The translations under genes were made by a program, and so were the position numbers. Below the pieces are notes generated by a model. It did not search any database. It saw nothing but the letters and a program-made list of their open reading frames with translations, and was not told the origin of the DNA. Positions 46,881 through 56,186 of a stretch of 64,000 bases of DNA are shown piece by piece (positions within the stretch are counted from its first letter, which is position 1; the number at the start of each line of letters is the position of its first letter). The DNA is from Bacteroides caecimuris (GTDB taxonomy: Bacteria; Bacteroidota; Bacteroidia; Bacteroidales; Bacteroidaceae), in assembly GCF_001688725.2 (NCBI RefSeq), contig NZ_CP015401.2, positions 248,001 to 312,000 on the forward strand. Direction: 5' to 3'.

Positions 46881-48404
46881 ATGTCAGAGTCTAAAAGAAT
46901 AAAAACAGCATTGGTATCTGTATACCATAAAGAAGGTTTGGACGAAATTATTACCAAACTTCATGAAGAGGGAGTAGAGTTTTTGTCAACAGGCGGAACT
47001 CGTCAGTTTATTGAATCATTGGGATATCCTTGCAAGGCAGTGGAAGATTTGACCACTTATCCTTCTATTCTTGGTGGTAGAGTAAAGACGTTACATCCGA
47101 AAATTTTCGGAGGTATTCTTTGTCGTCGCGGTTTGGAACAGGATATGCAACAGATTGAAAAATATGAAATTCCCGAGATAGATCTGGTTATTGTTGATTT
47201 GTATCCGTTCGAAGCTACCGTAGCTTCCGGTGCATCTGAAGCAGACATTATTGAAAAAATCGATATAGGCGGAATCTCACTGATTCGTGCCGCTGCCAAG
47301 AACTATAACGATGTAATTATCGTAGCTTCTCAAGCTCAATACAAACCATTATTGGATATGTTGATGGAGCACGGCGCTACTTCTTCGCTTGAAGAACGTC
47401 GCTGGATGGCCAAAGAAGCATTTGCCGTTTCTTCTCACTACGATTCGGCTATTTTTAACTATTTCGATGCCGGCGAAGGTTCTGCTTTCCGTTGCTCTGT
47501 TAATAGCCAGAAGCAGCTTCGTTACGGTGAAAACCCACATCAGAAAGGTTATTTCTACGGAAATCTGGAAGCAATGTTCGACCAGATTCACGGAAAAGAG
47601 ATCTCTTATAACAATCTTCTCGACATCAACGCAGCCGTTGATCTGATCGACGAATTCAATGATCCCACTTTCGCTATCCTGAAACATAACAACGCTTGCG
47701 GATTAGCTTCCCGTGCTACAGTTTTGGAAGCTTGGAAAGACGCATTGGCAGGTGATCCGGTTTCTGCTTTCGGTGGTGTGTTGATTACGAATGGTATCAT
47801 CGACAAAGAAGCTGCCGAAGAAATCAACAAGATTTTCTTCGAAGTGATTATCGCGCCGGATTATGATGTGGATGCACTCGAAATCCTAGGACAGAAAAAG
47901 AACCGCATCATCCTCGTTCGTAAGGAAGCTAAATTGCCTAAGAAACAATTCCGCGCTTTGCTGAATGGCGTATTGGTGCAGGATAAAGATACTAATATTG
48001 AAACGGTAGCCAACCTGAAAACCGTGACAGACAAAGCTCCTACTCCGGAAGAAGTAGAAGATATGTTGTTTGCCAACAAAATTGTAAAGAACAGCAAATC
48101 CAACGCCATCGTATTGGCAAAAGACAAGCAACTTCTTGCAAGTGGTGTAGGACAGACTTCACGTGTAGATGCATTGAAACAAGCAATTGAAAAAGCCAAA
48201 TCATTCGGTTTCGACCTGAATGGTGCAGTAATGGCTTCCGATGCCTTCTTCCCATTCCCCGACTGTGTGGAAATTGCAGATAAAGAAGGTATTACGGCGG
48301 TTATCCAACCGGGAGGCTCGGTAAAAGACGATTTATCATTTGCTTATTGCAATGAGCACGGTATGGCGATGGTGACTACCGGTATCCGTCATTTTAAACA
48401 CTAA
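46881..48404 (+). CDS. purH: Bifunctional AICAR transformylase / IMP cyclohydrolase
   Basis: Catalyses the last two steps of IMP synthesis in the cytoplasm. The N-terminal MGS-like cyclohydrolase domain (about 1-145) shows ALVSVYHKEGLDE, STGGTRQFIE, GGRVKTLHPKIFGGIL and DLVIVDLYPF. The transformylase domain follows with LRYGENPHQKG, the catalytic KHNNACG segment, and ASDAFFPFPDCVE near the end, closing in ...TTGIRHFKH. I chose ATG 46881 (MSESKRIKTALVSVY) because an upstream TTG extension begins inside the -7 promoter box. 507 residues, standard length. Confidence 0.97.
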   Translation: MSESKRIKTALVSVYHKEGLDEIITKLHEEGVEFLSTGGTRQFIESLGYPCKAVEDLTTYPSILGGRVKTLHPKIFGGILCRRGLEQDMQQIEKYEIPEIDLVIVDLYPFEATVASGASEADIIEKIDIGGISLIRAAAKNYNDVIIVASQAQYKPLLDMLMEHGATSSLEERRWMAKEAFAVSSHYDSAIFNYFDAGEGSAFRCSVNSQKQLRYGENPHQKGYFYGNLEAMFDQIHGKEISYNNLLDINAAVDLIDEFNDPTFAILKHNNACGLASRATVLEAWKDALAGDPVSAFGGVLITNGIIDKEAAEEINKIFFEVIIAPDYDVDALEILGQKKNRIILVRKEAKLPKKQFRALLNGVLVQDKDTNIETVANLKTVTDKAPTPEEVEDMLFANKIVKNSKSNAIVLAKDKQLLASGVGQTSRVDALKQAIEKAKSFGFDLNGAVMASDAFFPFPDCVEIADKEGITAVIQPGGSVKDDLSFAYCNEHGMAMVTTGIRHFKH

Positions 48405-48409
48405 AGCGA

Positions 48410-48523
48410 TTTACTATTTGACAATTTACAATTTACTATTCAGCCGTTCGGCAATATGGATTTGATTGTCAGATAGTAATAAGTATGTATCAAATAGTAA
48501 ATAGTAAATTTTCAAATAGTAAA
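48410..48523. repeat. Inverted 22-bp-spaced repeats in the leader of mreB
   Basis: TTTACTATT occurs at 48410 and 48432 (22 bp apart) and its inverse CAAATAGTAAA at 48491 and 48513 (again 22 bp apart). TTTACTATTTG at 48410-48420 is the exact inverse of both right copies, so the whole purH-mreB gap can fold into a long stem. No TAnnTTTG box is evident in the gap, so mreB may be read from purH or from an unrecognised promoter. Confidence 0.65.
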
Positions 48524-48530
48524 TAAAAGA

Positions 48531-49553
48531 ATGGGATTATTTTCTTTTACACAAGAGATAGCAATGGACTTGGGCACAGCCAATACTATCATCATCACGA
48601 ACGGGAAAATCGTGGTGGATGAGCCTTCGGTTGTAGCTCTGGATCGCCGTACGGAAAAGATGATTGCCGTGGGGGAAAAGGCGAAGATGATGCATGAAAA
48701 AACCCACGAAAACATACGTACCATCCGTCCGTTGAGAGACGGAGTGATTGCCGACTTCTATGCCTGCGAGCAGATGATGCGCGGTTTGATAAAGCAGGTG
48801 AATACTCGCAACCATTTGTTTTCACCTTCTCTTCGCATGGTGATTGGTGTTCCTTCGGGAAGTACGGAAGTCGAACTCCGTGCTGTCCGTGACTCTGCGG
48901 AACATGCCGGCGGTCGTGATGTTTATTTGATTTTCGAACCGATGGCTGCGGCAATCGGTATCGGCATCGACGTGGAAGCTCCGGAAGGAAACATGATTGT
49001 TGATATAGGTGGTGGATCTACGGAAATTGCCGTTATCTCTTTGGGAGGTATCGTTTCCAACAACTCCATCCGTACAGCCGGTGATGACCTGACAGAGGAT
49101 ATTCGCGAATATATGAGCCGTCAGCACAATGTGAAAGTCAGCGAGCGTATGGCAGAGCGTATCAAAATCAATGTAGGCGCTGCTTTAACCGAACTGGGTG
49201 ATGATGCTCCGGAAGATTATATCGTTCATGGTCCGAACCGTATCACAGCTCTTCCGATGGAAGTGCCTGTATGCTATCAGGAAGTAGCTCACTGTTTGGA
49301 GAAATCAATTTCAAAGATCGAGACTGCTATCTTGAGTGCATTGGAAAATACACCTCCTGAACTGTATGCCGATATTGTGCACAATGGTATCTATCTCTCT
49401 GGAGGTGGTGCATTGCTTCGTGGACTGGATAAGAGATTGACTGATAAGATCAACATTCCTTTCCATATTGCGGAAGATCCTTTGCATGCGGTTGCCAAAG
49501 GTACAGGAGTGGCATTGAAGAACGTAGACCGTTTCTCTTTCTTAATGAGATAA
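48531..49553 (+). CDS. mreB: Rod shape-determining actin homologue MreB
   Basis: Cytoskeletal ATPase of 340 residues that organises cell-wall synthesis along the inner membrane. Actin-family motifs: MDLGTANTIIITNGKIVVDEPSVVAL (phosphate 1), NMIVDIGGGSTEIAVISLGGIV (phosphate 2) and YLSGGGALLRGLDKRL (adenosine). First gene of an mreB-mreC-mreD-mrdA-rodA operon. Confidence 0.97.
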   Translation: MGLFSFTQEIAMDLGTANTIIITNGKIVVDEPSVVALDRRTEKMIAVGEKAKMMHEKTHENIRTIRPLRDGVIADFYACEQMMRGLIKQVNTRNHLFSPSLRMVIGVPSGSTEVELRAVRDSAEHAGGRDVYLIFEPMAAAIGIGIDVEAPEGNMIVDIGGGSTEIAVISLGGIVSNNSIRTAGDDLTEDIREYMSRQHNVKVSERMAERIKINVGAALTELGDDAPEDYIVHGPNRITALPMEVPVCYQEVAHCLEKSISKIETAILSALENTPPELYADIVHNGIYLSGGGALLRGLDKRLTDKINIPFHIAEDPLHAVAKGTGVALKNVDRFSFLMR

Positions 49554-49560
49554 ACTGGGG

Positions 49561-50406
49561 ATGAGGAATTTATTAAACTTCCTTCTGAAATACAATTACT
49601 GGTTCCTCTTTATCTTATTGGAGGTAGCCAGTTTTGTTTTGTTATTTCGGTTCAATCGTTATCAGCAGAGTGCATTCTTCACTTCTGCCAATACGGTTGT
49701 GGGGGCGGTTTATGAAGTTTCGGGAGGGATTTCCTCTTATTTTCATCTGAAATCGGTCAACGAAGATCTGTTGGATCGCAACATGGTGCTCGAACAGCAG
49801 ATTACTAATTTGGAAAAAGCATTAAGAGAGCAGCAGCTCGATTCTATGGCAATCAACAGCATCCGGCAGGTGCCGCAAACGGATTATCAGTTGTTTAAAG
49901 CGCATGTGATAAAGAACAGTTTGAATCTGGTTGATAATTATATTACGCTCGATAAAGGTTCCTCTTCCGGTATTCGCTCCGAAATGGGAGTGGTGGACGG
50001 TAATGGGATTGTAGGGATTGTTTATGAAACATCTCCTTCCTATTCGGTGGTGATTTCGGTACTGAACAGTAAGTCGAATATCAGTTGCAAGATTATCGGC
50101 AGTGATTATTTCGGCTACCTGAAATGGGAACATGGAGATTCGCGCTATGCTTATCTGAAAGACTTGCCTCGTCATGCAGAGTTTAATTTGGGAGATACAG
50201 TCGTTACCAGTGGTTTCTCCACCGTCTTTCCCGAAGGTATAATGGTGGGGACGGTAGATGATATGGCCGACTCTAATGACGGACTTTCCTATCTGTTGAA
50301 AATCAAGTTGGCTACTGATTTCGGTAAGTTGAGTGACGTTCGGGTGGTAGCCCGGACAGGTCAGGAAGAACAGAAGAAACTTGAAAACAAGGTGATGAAA
50401 GAATGA
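49561..50406 (+). CDS. mreC: Rod shape-determining protein MreC
   Basis: Inner-membrane protein of 281 residues with one N-terminal membrane segment (YWFLFILLEVASFVLLFRF), a coiled coil about 65-95 (LLDRNMVLEQQITNLEKAL) and the beta-barrel MreC domain (about 105-265: VDNYITLDKGSSSGI, VVDGNGIVGIV, VVTSGFSTVFPEGIMVG). Starts 8 bp after mreB and overlaps mreD by four bases. Confidence 0.95.
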   Translation: MRNLLNFLLKYNYWFLFILLEVASFVLLFRFNRYQQSAFFTSANTVVGAVYEVSGGISSYFHLKSVNEDLLDRNMVLEQQITNLEKALREQQLDSMAINSIRQVPQTDYQLFKAHVIKNSLNLVDNYITLDKGSSSGIRSEMGVVDGNGIVGIVYETSPSYSVVISVLNSKSNISCKIIGSDYFGYLKWEHGDSRYAYLKDLPRHAEFNLGDTVVTSGFSTVFPEGIMVGTVDDMADSNDGLSYLLKIKLATDFGKLSDVRVVARTGQEEQKKLENKVMKE

Positions 50407-50900
50407 TTATTACTTACATACATAGAATTGGATGGTTTATCGGCTTGGTACTTCTTCAGGTGCTAATCCTTAATAGTGTACATATTGCCGGTTATGCTAC
50501 TCCTTTTCTTTACATCTATTTTATCCTGAAATTCAGCTCCGGCACTTCCCGGAATGAACTGATGTTGTGGGCTTTTTTCTTCGGGCTGACCATTGATATA
50601 TTTTCCGATACTTCGGGAATGAATGCGGCAGCTACCGTGTTGCTAGCCTTTCTCCGTCCCTCTTTGCTTCGTCTGTTCATGCCCCGTGATAATCCGGACA
50701 GTCTTATTCCCTCTTTCAAGACGATGGGAATCAGTCCTTTCTTAAAATATACTACTGCAAGTGTTTTTGCACACAGTCTGGCATTACTCTCCATTGAGTT
50801 CTTCTCATTTACCAGCATCTGGCTGTTACTGCTGCGAGTGCTTCTTTGCACTATTCTGACTGTAACCTGTATCATAGCTATAGAAGTGATTAAGAAGTAA
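50403..50900 (+). CDS. mreD: Rod shape-determining protein MreD
   Basis: Small integral membrane protein of 165 residues with about five membrane segments. It lacks strong motifs but has the usual size, hydrophobicity and position, including FGLTIDIFSDTSGMNAAATVLLAFLRP, which is typical of Bacteroidota MreD. ATG overlaps the mreC stop (ATGA), implying translational coupling. Confidence 0.9.
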   Translation: MIITYIHRIGWFIGLVLLQVLILNSVHIAGYATPFLYIYFILKFSSGTSRNELMLWAFFFGLTIDIFSDTSGMNAAATVLLAFLRPSLLRLFMPRDNPDSLIPSFKTMGISPFLKYTTASVFAHSLALLSIEFFSFTSIWLLLLRVLLCTILTVTCIIAIEVIKK

Positions 50901-50902
50901 CG

Positions 50903-52765
50903 ATGGCAAAAGATTATATCTTAGAGAAGCGCAAATTTGTAATCGGAGGCATTGCTATCTCCATTGTTTTGATTTATCTGATACGTCTTTTTGTATTACA
51001 GATTACGACCGATGACTACAAAAAGAATGCTGACAGTAATGCTTTTCTGAATAAGATCCAGTACCCCTCGCGTGGCGCTATTTATGACCGGACCGGTAAA
51101 CTATTGGTATTCAACCAGCCGGCATACGACATAACAATCGTGCCAAAGGAAGTAGAGAATCTAGATACACTTGATTTATGCCAATCGCTGAATATCACCC
51201 GTGCACAGTTCCTCAAAATAATGAGCGACATGAAAGACCGTCGCCGCAATCCGGGATATTCCCGCTATACCAACCAGTTATTTATGTCGCAACTTTCAGC
51301 GGAAGAATGTGGTGTCTTTCAGGAAAAGCTGTTTAAGTTTCGTGGCTTTTATATCCAACGGCGTACCATCCGTCAATATTCGTACAATGCTGCCGCTCAT
51401 GCTTTGGGAGATATCGGAGAAGTCTCCGCAAAAGAAATGGAAGCGGATGAAGAAGGATACTACATTCGTGGGGATTATGTCGGCAAGTTAGGAGTCGAGA
51501 AATCGTATGAGAAGTATCTGCGTGGCGAGAAAGGGATTGAGATTCTGCTTCGCGATGCACACGGGCGTATCCAGGGACATTATATGGATGGTGAATATGA
51601 CCGTCCTTCCGTTCCCGGCAAGAACCTGACATTGAGTCTGGATATTGACTTGCAGATGCTGGGCGAACGTTTATTAAAGAATAAGATTGGAAGTATCGTG
51701 GCTATCGAACCGGAGACCGGAGAAATCCTTTGTCTGGTATCCTCTCCCAATTATGACCCGCATTTGATGATTGGCCGCCAGCGTGGTAAGAACCATCTGG
51801 CCTTGCAACGTGATATAACCAAACCGCTTTTGAATCGTGCCCTGATGGGGGTGTATCCTCCGGGATCTACTTTCAAGACAGCGCAAGGACTGACATTCCT
51901 GCAAGAAGGAATCATAGCCGAACAGAGTCCGGCATTTCCTTGTTCACATGGATTCCATTATGGAAAACTGACAGTAGGCTGCCATACTCACGGATCTCCC
52001 TTGCCACTGATTCCGTCTATTGCCACATCGTGCAACTCCTATTTCTGTTGGGGACTGTTCCGTATGTTTGGCGACCGTAAATACGGTTCGCCGCAAAACG
52101 CCATTACGGTCTGGAAAGACCACATGGTTTCGCAAGGATTTGGCTACAAATTGGGAGTTGATTTGCCGGGAGAGAAACGGGGCTTGATTCCGAATGCGCA
52201 GTTCTATGATAAAGCCTATCGCGGACATTGGAACGGACTGACAGTAATCAGTATCTCTATCGGACAGGGGGAAATTCTATCCACTCCTCTTCAGATTGCT
52301 AACCTGGGGGCAACCATTGCTAACAGAGGGTATTTTGTAACACCGCATATTGTAAAGGAAATACAAGACAATCAGTTGGACAGCATCTATCGCGTACCAC
52401 GCTATACCACTATTGAGAAAAGACATTATGAATCAGTCATACAAGGGATGCGTGACGCAGCTACCGGAGGAACTTGCCGTATGCTGTCAGGGATGGTTCC
52501 GGATTTGGAAGCCTGTGGAAAAACGGGTACTGCGCAGAACCGCGGACACGACCACTCGGTATTTATGGGCTTTGCACCGATGAACAAACCGAAGATAGCT
52601 ATTGCCGTCTATGTAGAGAACGGCGGATGGGGGGCTACTTACGGGGTTCCTTTTGGCGCACTGATGATGGAACAGTATTTGAAAGGCAAGCTCTCGCCGG
52701 AGAATGAGTTGAGGGCGGAAGAATTTAGTAACAGAGTGATAGTATATGGTAACGAGGAACGATAG
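50903..52765 (+). CDS. mrdA: Penicillin-binding protein 2 (class B transpeptidase)
   Basis: Peptidoglycan transpeptidase of 620 residues for lateral wall growth. Membrane anchor about 12-30, pedestal domain about 50-230 (YPSRGAIYDRTGKLLVFNQP), transpeptidase domain with catalytic STFK (Ser322, Lys325 in YPPGSTFK), SCN-type motif in ATSCNSYF, and KTGTA (Lys540). Works with RodA, encoded next with a 20-bp overlap. Confidence 0.96.
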   Translation: MAKDYILEKRKFVIGGIAISIVLIYLIRLFVLQITTDDYKKNADSNAFLNKIQYPSRGAIYDRTGKLLVFNQPAYDITIVPKEVENLDTLDLCQSLNITRAQFLKIMSDMKDRRRNPGYSRYTNQLFMSQLSAEECGVFQEKLFKFRGFYIQRRTIRQYSYNAAAHALGDIGEVSAKEMEADEEGYYIRGDYVGKLGVEKSYEKYLRGEKGIEILLRDAHGRIQGHYMDGEYDRPSVPGKNLTLSLDIDLQMLGERLLKNKIGSIVAIEPETGEILCLVSSPNYDPHLMIGRQRGKNHLALQRDITKPLLNRALMGVYPPGSTFKTAQGLTFLQEGIIAEQSPAFPCSHGFHYGKLTVGCHTHGSPLPLIPSIATSCNSYFCWGLFRMFGDRKYGSPQNAITVWKDHMVSQGFGYKLGVDLPGEKRGLIPNAQFYDKAYRGHWNGLTVISISIGQGEILSTPLQIANLGATIANRGYFVTPHIVKEIQDNQLDSIYRVPRYTTIEKRHYESVIQGMRDAATGGTCRMLSGMVPDLEACGKTGTAQNRGHDHSVFMGFAPMNKPKIAIAVYVENGGWGATYGVPFGALMMEQYLKGKLSPENELRAEEFSNRVIVYGNEER

Positions 52766-54203
52766 TTTGTGGAAAACGCTGGACTGGGTAACGATTTTTA
52801 TTTATCTGCTCCTGATTGTTGGCGGATGGTTTAGCGTCTGCGGAGCCAGTTATGACTATGGTGAACGCGACTTCCTCGACTTCTCGACCCGTGCCGGCAA
52901 GCAGTTCGTGTGGATTATCTGTTCCTTCGGGCTCGGATTCGTGCTATTGATGCTGGAAGACCGTATGTATGATATGTTCGCGTACATTATATATGTGGGG
53001 ATGATTCTCTTGCTCATTGTTACCATCTTCATAGCGCCGGACACTAAAGGATCACGCTCCTGGCTTGTCATGGGACCTGTGAGCCTGCAACCCGCCGAGT
53101 TTGCCAAGTTCGCTACTGCCTTGGCGTTGGCCAAATACATGAATTCATATTCATTCAGTATCAAGAAAGAAAAGTGTGCCTTTATCCTGGGATTCATCAT
53201 TCTTCTCCCGATGTTATTGATTATCGGTCAGCGGGAGACTGGGTCTGCATTGGTTTATCTTGCTTTTTTTCTGGTTCTTTATCGTGAAGGAATGCCGGGA
53301 GTAGTGCTTTTTGCGGGCGTATGTGCGGTAATCTACTTTGTGGTCGGCATTCGTTTTGATGAGATTTTTATCGCCGATACTCCTACACCGCTTGGAGAAT
53401 TTATCGTATTACTATTGATCTTATTATTTGCCGGTGGCATGGTGTGGGTGTATCGCAAGAAATGGTTTGCTACCCGCAATATCATTGGTGGAAGTTTGGC
53501 TATATTACTGATTGCTTATTTAATATCCGAATATTGGGTACATTTTAGCCTCGTTTGGGTGCAATGGGCGCTTTGTATTGTGGTGATAGGTTATCTGATT
53601 TATTTGGCATTAAGTGAGCGGAAACGTACTTATTTCCTGATTGCCTTGTTTACAATCGGTTCTATCGGCTTCCTGTATTCCAGTAATTATGTATTTGATA
53701 ATGTGCTCGAACCGCATCAGCAAGTCCGTATCAAAGTAGTGCTCGGGCTGGAAGAAGATTTGACCGGTGCCGGATACAACGTGAATCAGTCCAAGATTGC
53801 CATCGGTTCCGGTGGGTTGACAGGAAAAGGGTTCCTGAATGGTACGCAAACAAAATTAAAGTACGTGCCCGAACAAGATACCGACTTTATATTCTGTACA
53901 GTGGGTGAGGAGCAAGGATTTGTCGGTTCGGCTGCTGTTCTGTTGGCTTTCCTTATTTTGATTTTACGATTAATCTTCCTGTCCGAACGGCAGACTTCCA
54001 ACTTTGGGCGGGTTTATGGATATTCGGTCGTCAGTATTTTCCTTTTCCACTTATTTATCAATATTGGTATGGTGCTGGGGTTAACTCCAGTTATCGGTAT
54101 TCCATTGCCTTTCTTCAGCTATGGAGGTTCCTCTTTATGGGGATTTACGATATTGCTGTTTATCTTCTTGCGCATTGATGCGGGACGTGGCAGAAGACTC
54201 TAA
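52746..54203 (+). CDS. rodA: Rod shape-determining glycosyltransferase RodA
   Basis: SEDS-family peptidoglycan polymerase of 485 residues with about ten membrane segments. Family features: GSRSWLVMGPVSLQPAEFAK, QPAEFAKFATALALAKY, ETGSALVYLAFF, GLTGKGFLNGTQTKLKYVPE and the signature PLPFFSYGGSSL near the C-terminus. Completes the mreBCD-mrdA-rodA operon. Its stop lies 2 bp from the stop of the convergent gldH; no terminator is visible between them. Confidence 0.96.
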   Translation: MVTRNDSLWKTLDWVTIFIYLLLIVGGWFSVCGASYDYGERDFLDFSTRAGKQFVWIICSFGLGFVLLMLEDRMYDMFAYIIYVGMILLLIVTIFIAPDTKGSRSWLVMGPVSLQPAEFAKFATALALAKYMNSYSFSIKKEKCAFILGFIILLPMLLIIGQRETGSALVYLAFFLVLYREGMPGVVLFAGVCAVIYFVVGIRFDEIFIADTPTPLGEFIVLLLILLFAGGMVWVYRKKWFATRNIIGGSLAILLIAYLISEYWVHFSLVWVQWALCIVVIGYLIYLALSERKRTYFLIALFTIGSIGFLYSSNYVFDNVLEPHQQVRIKVVLGLEEDLTGAGYNVNQSKIAIGSGGLTGKGFLNGTQTKLKYVPEQDTDFIFCTVGEEQGFVGSAAVLLAFLILILRLIFLSERQTSNFGRVYGYSVVSIFLFHLFINIGMVLGLTPVIGIPLPFFSYGGSSLWGFTILLFIFLRIDAGRGRRL

Positions 54204-54205
54204 TC

Positions 54206-54679
54206 TTACTGCCTCTCAATACGGATGCCTACATCGCTCAAGCCTTGTAACTTTTCATCTTTCATTCCGTTGATCACTTTAATCGTGTAATTTCCGGAGT
54301 GCAAGGGGAGGACGGACTTGATGAAAGTTTCCGATTGGAAAATGCTTCCCCATCCGTGTCCCATCCATCTTCCGGTAGAGTCAGCCAGGCTGAAAGCTAT
54401 CGTGTCAGTGCGCCATACCGTAGAATCCTGTAGATTCTGACTGATAAATAAATGGAGGTCATGATAAGGATATCCGATACTGTTGCGGACTTCCGCAAAA
54501 AGCCGGAGAGTAGTCGGCACACTGTCAGTTATGGGAATCTGAAAAGAGAGTGTATCACTCTTTCCCCATCCCTCGTTGGGAAGGGATTGATAAGAGTGAT
54601 ACACCGTATGTTCGTTGCAGGCTGTCAGTAAGCAAGCACTGAATAGACTCAATATACTATTCTTGAGTAGACTTTTCAT
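54206..54679 (-). CDS. gldH: GldH-like lipoprotein
   Basis: Lipoprotein of 157 residues (MKSLLKNSILSLFSACLLTAC, lipobox LLTAC) similar to GldH, a protein of the Bacteroidota gliding apparatus that is kept in non-gliding Bacteroides, where its role is unclear. Conserved-looking parts are YHSYQSLPNEGWGKSDTLSF and LFAEVRNSIGYPYHDLHLFI, then RWMGHGWGSIFQSE. The frame stays open for about 160 codons upstream, but that part is the out-of-frame reading of the low-complexity ricT tail. I therefore start at ATG 54679, where the signal peptide begins. It overlaps the end of ricT by 23 bp. Confidence 0.88.
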   Translation of the reverse strand: MKSLLKNSILSLFSACLLTACNEHTVYHSYQSLPNEGWGKSDTLSFQIPITDSVPTTLRLFAEVRNSIGYPYHDLHLFISQNLQDSTVWRTDTIAFSLADSTGRWMGHGWGSIFQSETFIKSVLPLHSGNYTIKVINGMKDEKLQGLSDVGIRIERQ

Positions 54680-56171
54680 TAGTTGACTGTTTCTCCTGAT
54701 TCTGATTTCTTTCCGGTCTGGAAGGACGCTCGTGGTTGGGACGACGTTCTTGACGTTCTTGACCTTGTTGTTCACGTTGACGGTCTTGTTGCTGCGGACG
54801 TTCCTGATTCGACCGTTCCTGTCCTTGTGGACGTTCCTGATTTGAACCTCTTTCCGGACGTCTGTTTTCGTTGTTCCGTCCCTGGTTCTGTCCTCTGTTC
54901 CGGTTGTTGTTATTGTTATTTCTCGGTCGGTTGTCTCTTTCCCCTCTGTTGCCGTTTTCTGACTGCTGCGGGCGGTTTTCATTCTCCCGTTGCGGTTGTT
55001 GCGGACGATTGCCACCTTCCGCTTGCTGTTGCGGGCGGTTCCCGTTATTATTGTTTCCTTTTTTCTTCTTTTTATTATTCCGGTTAGCGTTATTGCCGCC
55101 CTCTTTATTATTCCGGTTGCGGTCGAAGCGGGTAACACTTTCCTGTTCCAGCAAGTCAACTGGTTTTCTCGGTTCCGCTTTCTTTTCTTCTTCGAGCAAA
55201 CTGTCCGGTTTCATCCCTTTCTTATTCATGGAGATTACTTCAAACGCACGTTTGCCGCTGATGGTGACCAGGTTGGCTGGGAAGTTTTTATCCGTAGAGT
55301 AAGAAACCTGATTACTTAGAATGTCCGCTTTGAAGAAATAGAAAGTACCATCTTTCGTTTCTAGCTCTATCTCTCTTGATGGGAGACGTTTTTGAGCTTC
55401 CACATAACAGTCCACTTCGTAGTTCAGACAGCATTTCAGTTTAGCGCATTGTCCGGCAAGTTTCTGCGGATTCAATGAGATATCCTGAAAACGGGCTGCA
55501 CTGGTAGAAACAGAGACGAAGCTCGTCATCCACGTAGCGCAGCAGAGTTCGCGTCCACAAGGACCGATTCCGCCGATGCGTCCTGCTTCCTGACGGGCAC
55601 CGATTTGTTTCATTTCGATACGTACGCGGAATGCTTCGGCCAATACTTTAATCAGCTGCCGGAAGTCTACCCGCTCATCGGCGATATAGTAGAAAATAGC
55701 TTTGTTGCCATCCCCCTGATACTCCACGTCTCCGATTTTCATATTCAGATTGAGATTCAACGCAATCTGACGCGCACGAATCATCGTAGCGTGTTCTTTG
55801 GCTTTGGCTTCGTTGAACTTTTCCATATCTACTGGCTTAGCTTTCCGATAGACACGCTTGATTTCCGTATCTGCCTTGAAGTTTGCTTTCTTCATTTGCA
55901 GCGGAACGAGCCGGTCGGTCAATGTAACCACTCCGATGTCATGACCGGGAGCCGCTTCAACGGCAACGATATCTCCTTTTTCCAGTTTAATCTTGTTGCT
56001 GTTCCGGAAATATCCCTTCCGGGTATTCTTGAATTGCACTTCCACCATGTCACTCTCTTCCGCATTGCCCGGAATGTCCGCCAGCCAATCGTAGGTGTTC
56101 AGCTTTTTATCTTGTCGGGAGCATCCTTTGCAGCAAAGGCCGCCGCTTCCATTATGAAGTTTATATTCCAT
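54657..56171 (-). CDS. ricT: PSP1-domain protein RicT (YaaT-like) with long disordered tail
   Basis: Cytoplasmic protein of 504 residues. The PSP1/RicT core about 1-300 has several Cys groups: LCCKGCS (13-18), GPCGRELCCATW (204-214) and CAKLKCCLNYEVDC (242-255), which in RicT-type proteins may hold iron-sulfur clusters. In Bacillus the homologue takes part in RNA maturation. From about residue 350 to the end the protein is a low-complexity tail of Asn, Arg, Gln, Pro and Lys, predicted disordered and possibly RNA-binding. 15 bp after holB. Confidence 0.93.
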   Translation of the reverse strand: MEYKLHNGSGGLCCKGCSRQDKKLNTYDWLADIPGNAEESDMVEVQFKNTRKGYFRNSNKIKLEKGDIVAVEAAPGHDIGVVTLTDRLVPLQMKKANFKADTEIKRVYRKAKPVDMEKFNEAKAKEHATMIRARQIALNLNLNMKIGDVEYQGDGNKAIFYYIADERVDFRQLIKVLAEAFRVRIEMKQIGARQEAGRIGGIGPCGRELCCATWMTSFVSVSTSAARFQDISLNPQKLAGQCAKLKCCLNYEVDCYVEAQKRLPSREIELETKDGTFYFFKADILSNQVSYSTDKNFPANLVTISGKRAFEVISMNKKGMKPDSLLEEEKKAEPRKPVDLLEQESVTRFDRNRNNKEGGNNANRNNKKKKKGNNNNGNRPQQQAEGGNRPQQPQRENENRPQQSENGNRGERDNRPRNNNNNNRNRGQNQGRNNENRRPERGSNQERPQGQERSNQERPQQQDRQREQQGQERQERRPNHERPSRPERNQNQEKQSTNEKSTQE

Positions 56172-56186
56172 AAGTTTATATATTTA

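Noticed and set aside
54680..55159. Long open extension upstream of gldH (about 160 codons of Arg/Thr/Asn-rich sequence)
   Set aside because: This is the shifted frame of the low-complexity ricT tail; gldH begins at its own lipoprotein signal at 54679.
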